Source of the DNA: Pacificitalea manganoxidans
GTDB lineage: Bacteria; Pseudomonadota; Alphaproteobacteria; Rhodobacterales; Rhodobacteraceae
Assembly: GCF_002504165.1 (NCBI RefSeq)
Contig: NZ_CP021404.1
Location: 930,001 to 994,000 of the forward strand
DNA length: 64,000 nucleotides
Direction of reading: 5' to 3'
Part shown: positions 63,716 through 64,000 of the stretch, piece after piece
Layout of the letters: every line of letters begins with the position of its first letter
How positions within the stretch are numbered: position 1 is the first letter of the stretch
Notes under the pieces: model-generated
Seen by the model: the letters and a program-made list of their open reading frames with translations, nothing else
What the model was told of the DNA's origin: nothing
Databases searched by the model: none
Translations under genes and position numbers: made by a program

Positions 63716-64000
63716 CTGGGTCTCCTGAGCGGGCGGCGGGGGCAGGGGCGCGAATCGCCAAGGGCGGGATCGCGGGCTGAATCTGCCGATATGCAGCGGA
63801 TCAACGGGCCTACGCCGCTGGAAGGTTCCGCGACGTTGTGAAATTTCGGCAACACCGGGCGGCGGATCGCGCGGGGGGGCGGGGAATTTCCGCGCTGCCG
63901 GGGAAATGGGCGCGGCGGGCTGTGGGCCTGTGGGCAGCCGCGCGAATACCGGCATCGGGCGCCCCTGCGCCGGACCGCGCGGGCGACCCTAGGTCAGCCG
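63716..64000. other. Window end without recognised gene
   Basis: 285 bp, upstream of the glutaredoxin-fusion gene. It should contain that gene's promoter. Open frames here are GC-rich shadows. An AACG...GTTCC pair near 63809-63836 has an 18-base spacer, outside the EcfG range. Confidence 0.4.

Noticed and set aside
63809-63836. EcfG promoter for the glutaredoxin-fusion gene
   Set aside because: AACG and GTTCC are 18 bases apart, outside the 16-17 spacing.

Overview
The window is a GC-rich chromosomal segment whose gene content points to an alphaproteobacterium of the Rhodobacterales (Roseobacter/Paracoccus-like). Signs of this are the ribH-nusB junction, a complete NepR/PhyR/EcfG general stress response locus, CarD, an FdxA-type ferredoxin, a SUV3-like helicase followed by an S4 protein, and an nlpD-pcm-surE block.

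Layout. 1-4.8 kb: end of ribH, nusB, an ExoD-family gene, psuG, a formate/nitrite-family channel, and a Crp/Fnr regulator facing a small receiver-like protein. 4.8-12 kb: a general stress response hub. Two envelope-protein genes, a DUF1328 peptide, dps, phyR, nepR, ecfG, a HisKA_2 sensor kinase and a phospholipase D-like gene lie together. GGAAC-N16/17-CGTT promoters, the sequence read by EcfG, can be seen before the DUF883 gene, dps, phyR and (as TGTT) nepR. 12.4-47 kb: a type VI secretion system in two divergent halves. The minus half is vgrG, an unknown gene, fha, an OmpA-like gene, tssA (frameshifted), tssB, tssC, hcp, tssE, tssF, tssG, clpV. The plus half is tssK, tssL, tssM, tagF, pppA, ppkA. 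A 6.9-kb autotransporter gene sits between the halves. No TssJ or PAAR gene was found. 47-64 kb: housekeeping genes (lysophospholipase-like hydrolase, SCP2, TPR, helicase, S4 protein, fdxA, carD, nlpD/pcm/surE, gpt, lysE, fabI, pdxH, a double cold-shock protein, DUF192, tRNA-Pro, a glutaredoxin-membrane fusion).

How parts fit. PhyR sequesters NepR under stress and frees EcfG, which would transcribe its own locus and the neighbouring envelope and Dps genes. The T6SS carries a full threonine-phosphorylation switch (PpkA kinase, PppA phosphatase, FHA reader, TagF repressor), and repeated KTVI motifs in TssL and PpkA look like the phospho-threonine docking sites.

Most notable: a C7 homopolymer frameshift in tssA that removes only the second of two similar C-terminal modules; seven 25-bp repeats, each with a 13-bp palindrome, inside the T6SS operon; overlapping divergent EcfG promoters; a structured intergenic element near 3.5 kb; and two inverted clusters of a roughly 190-bp repeat flanking nlpD-pcm-surE.
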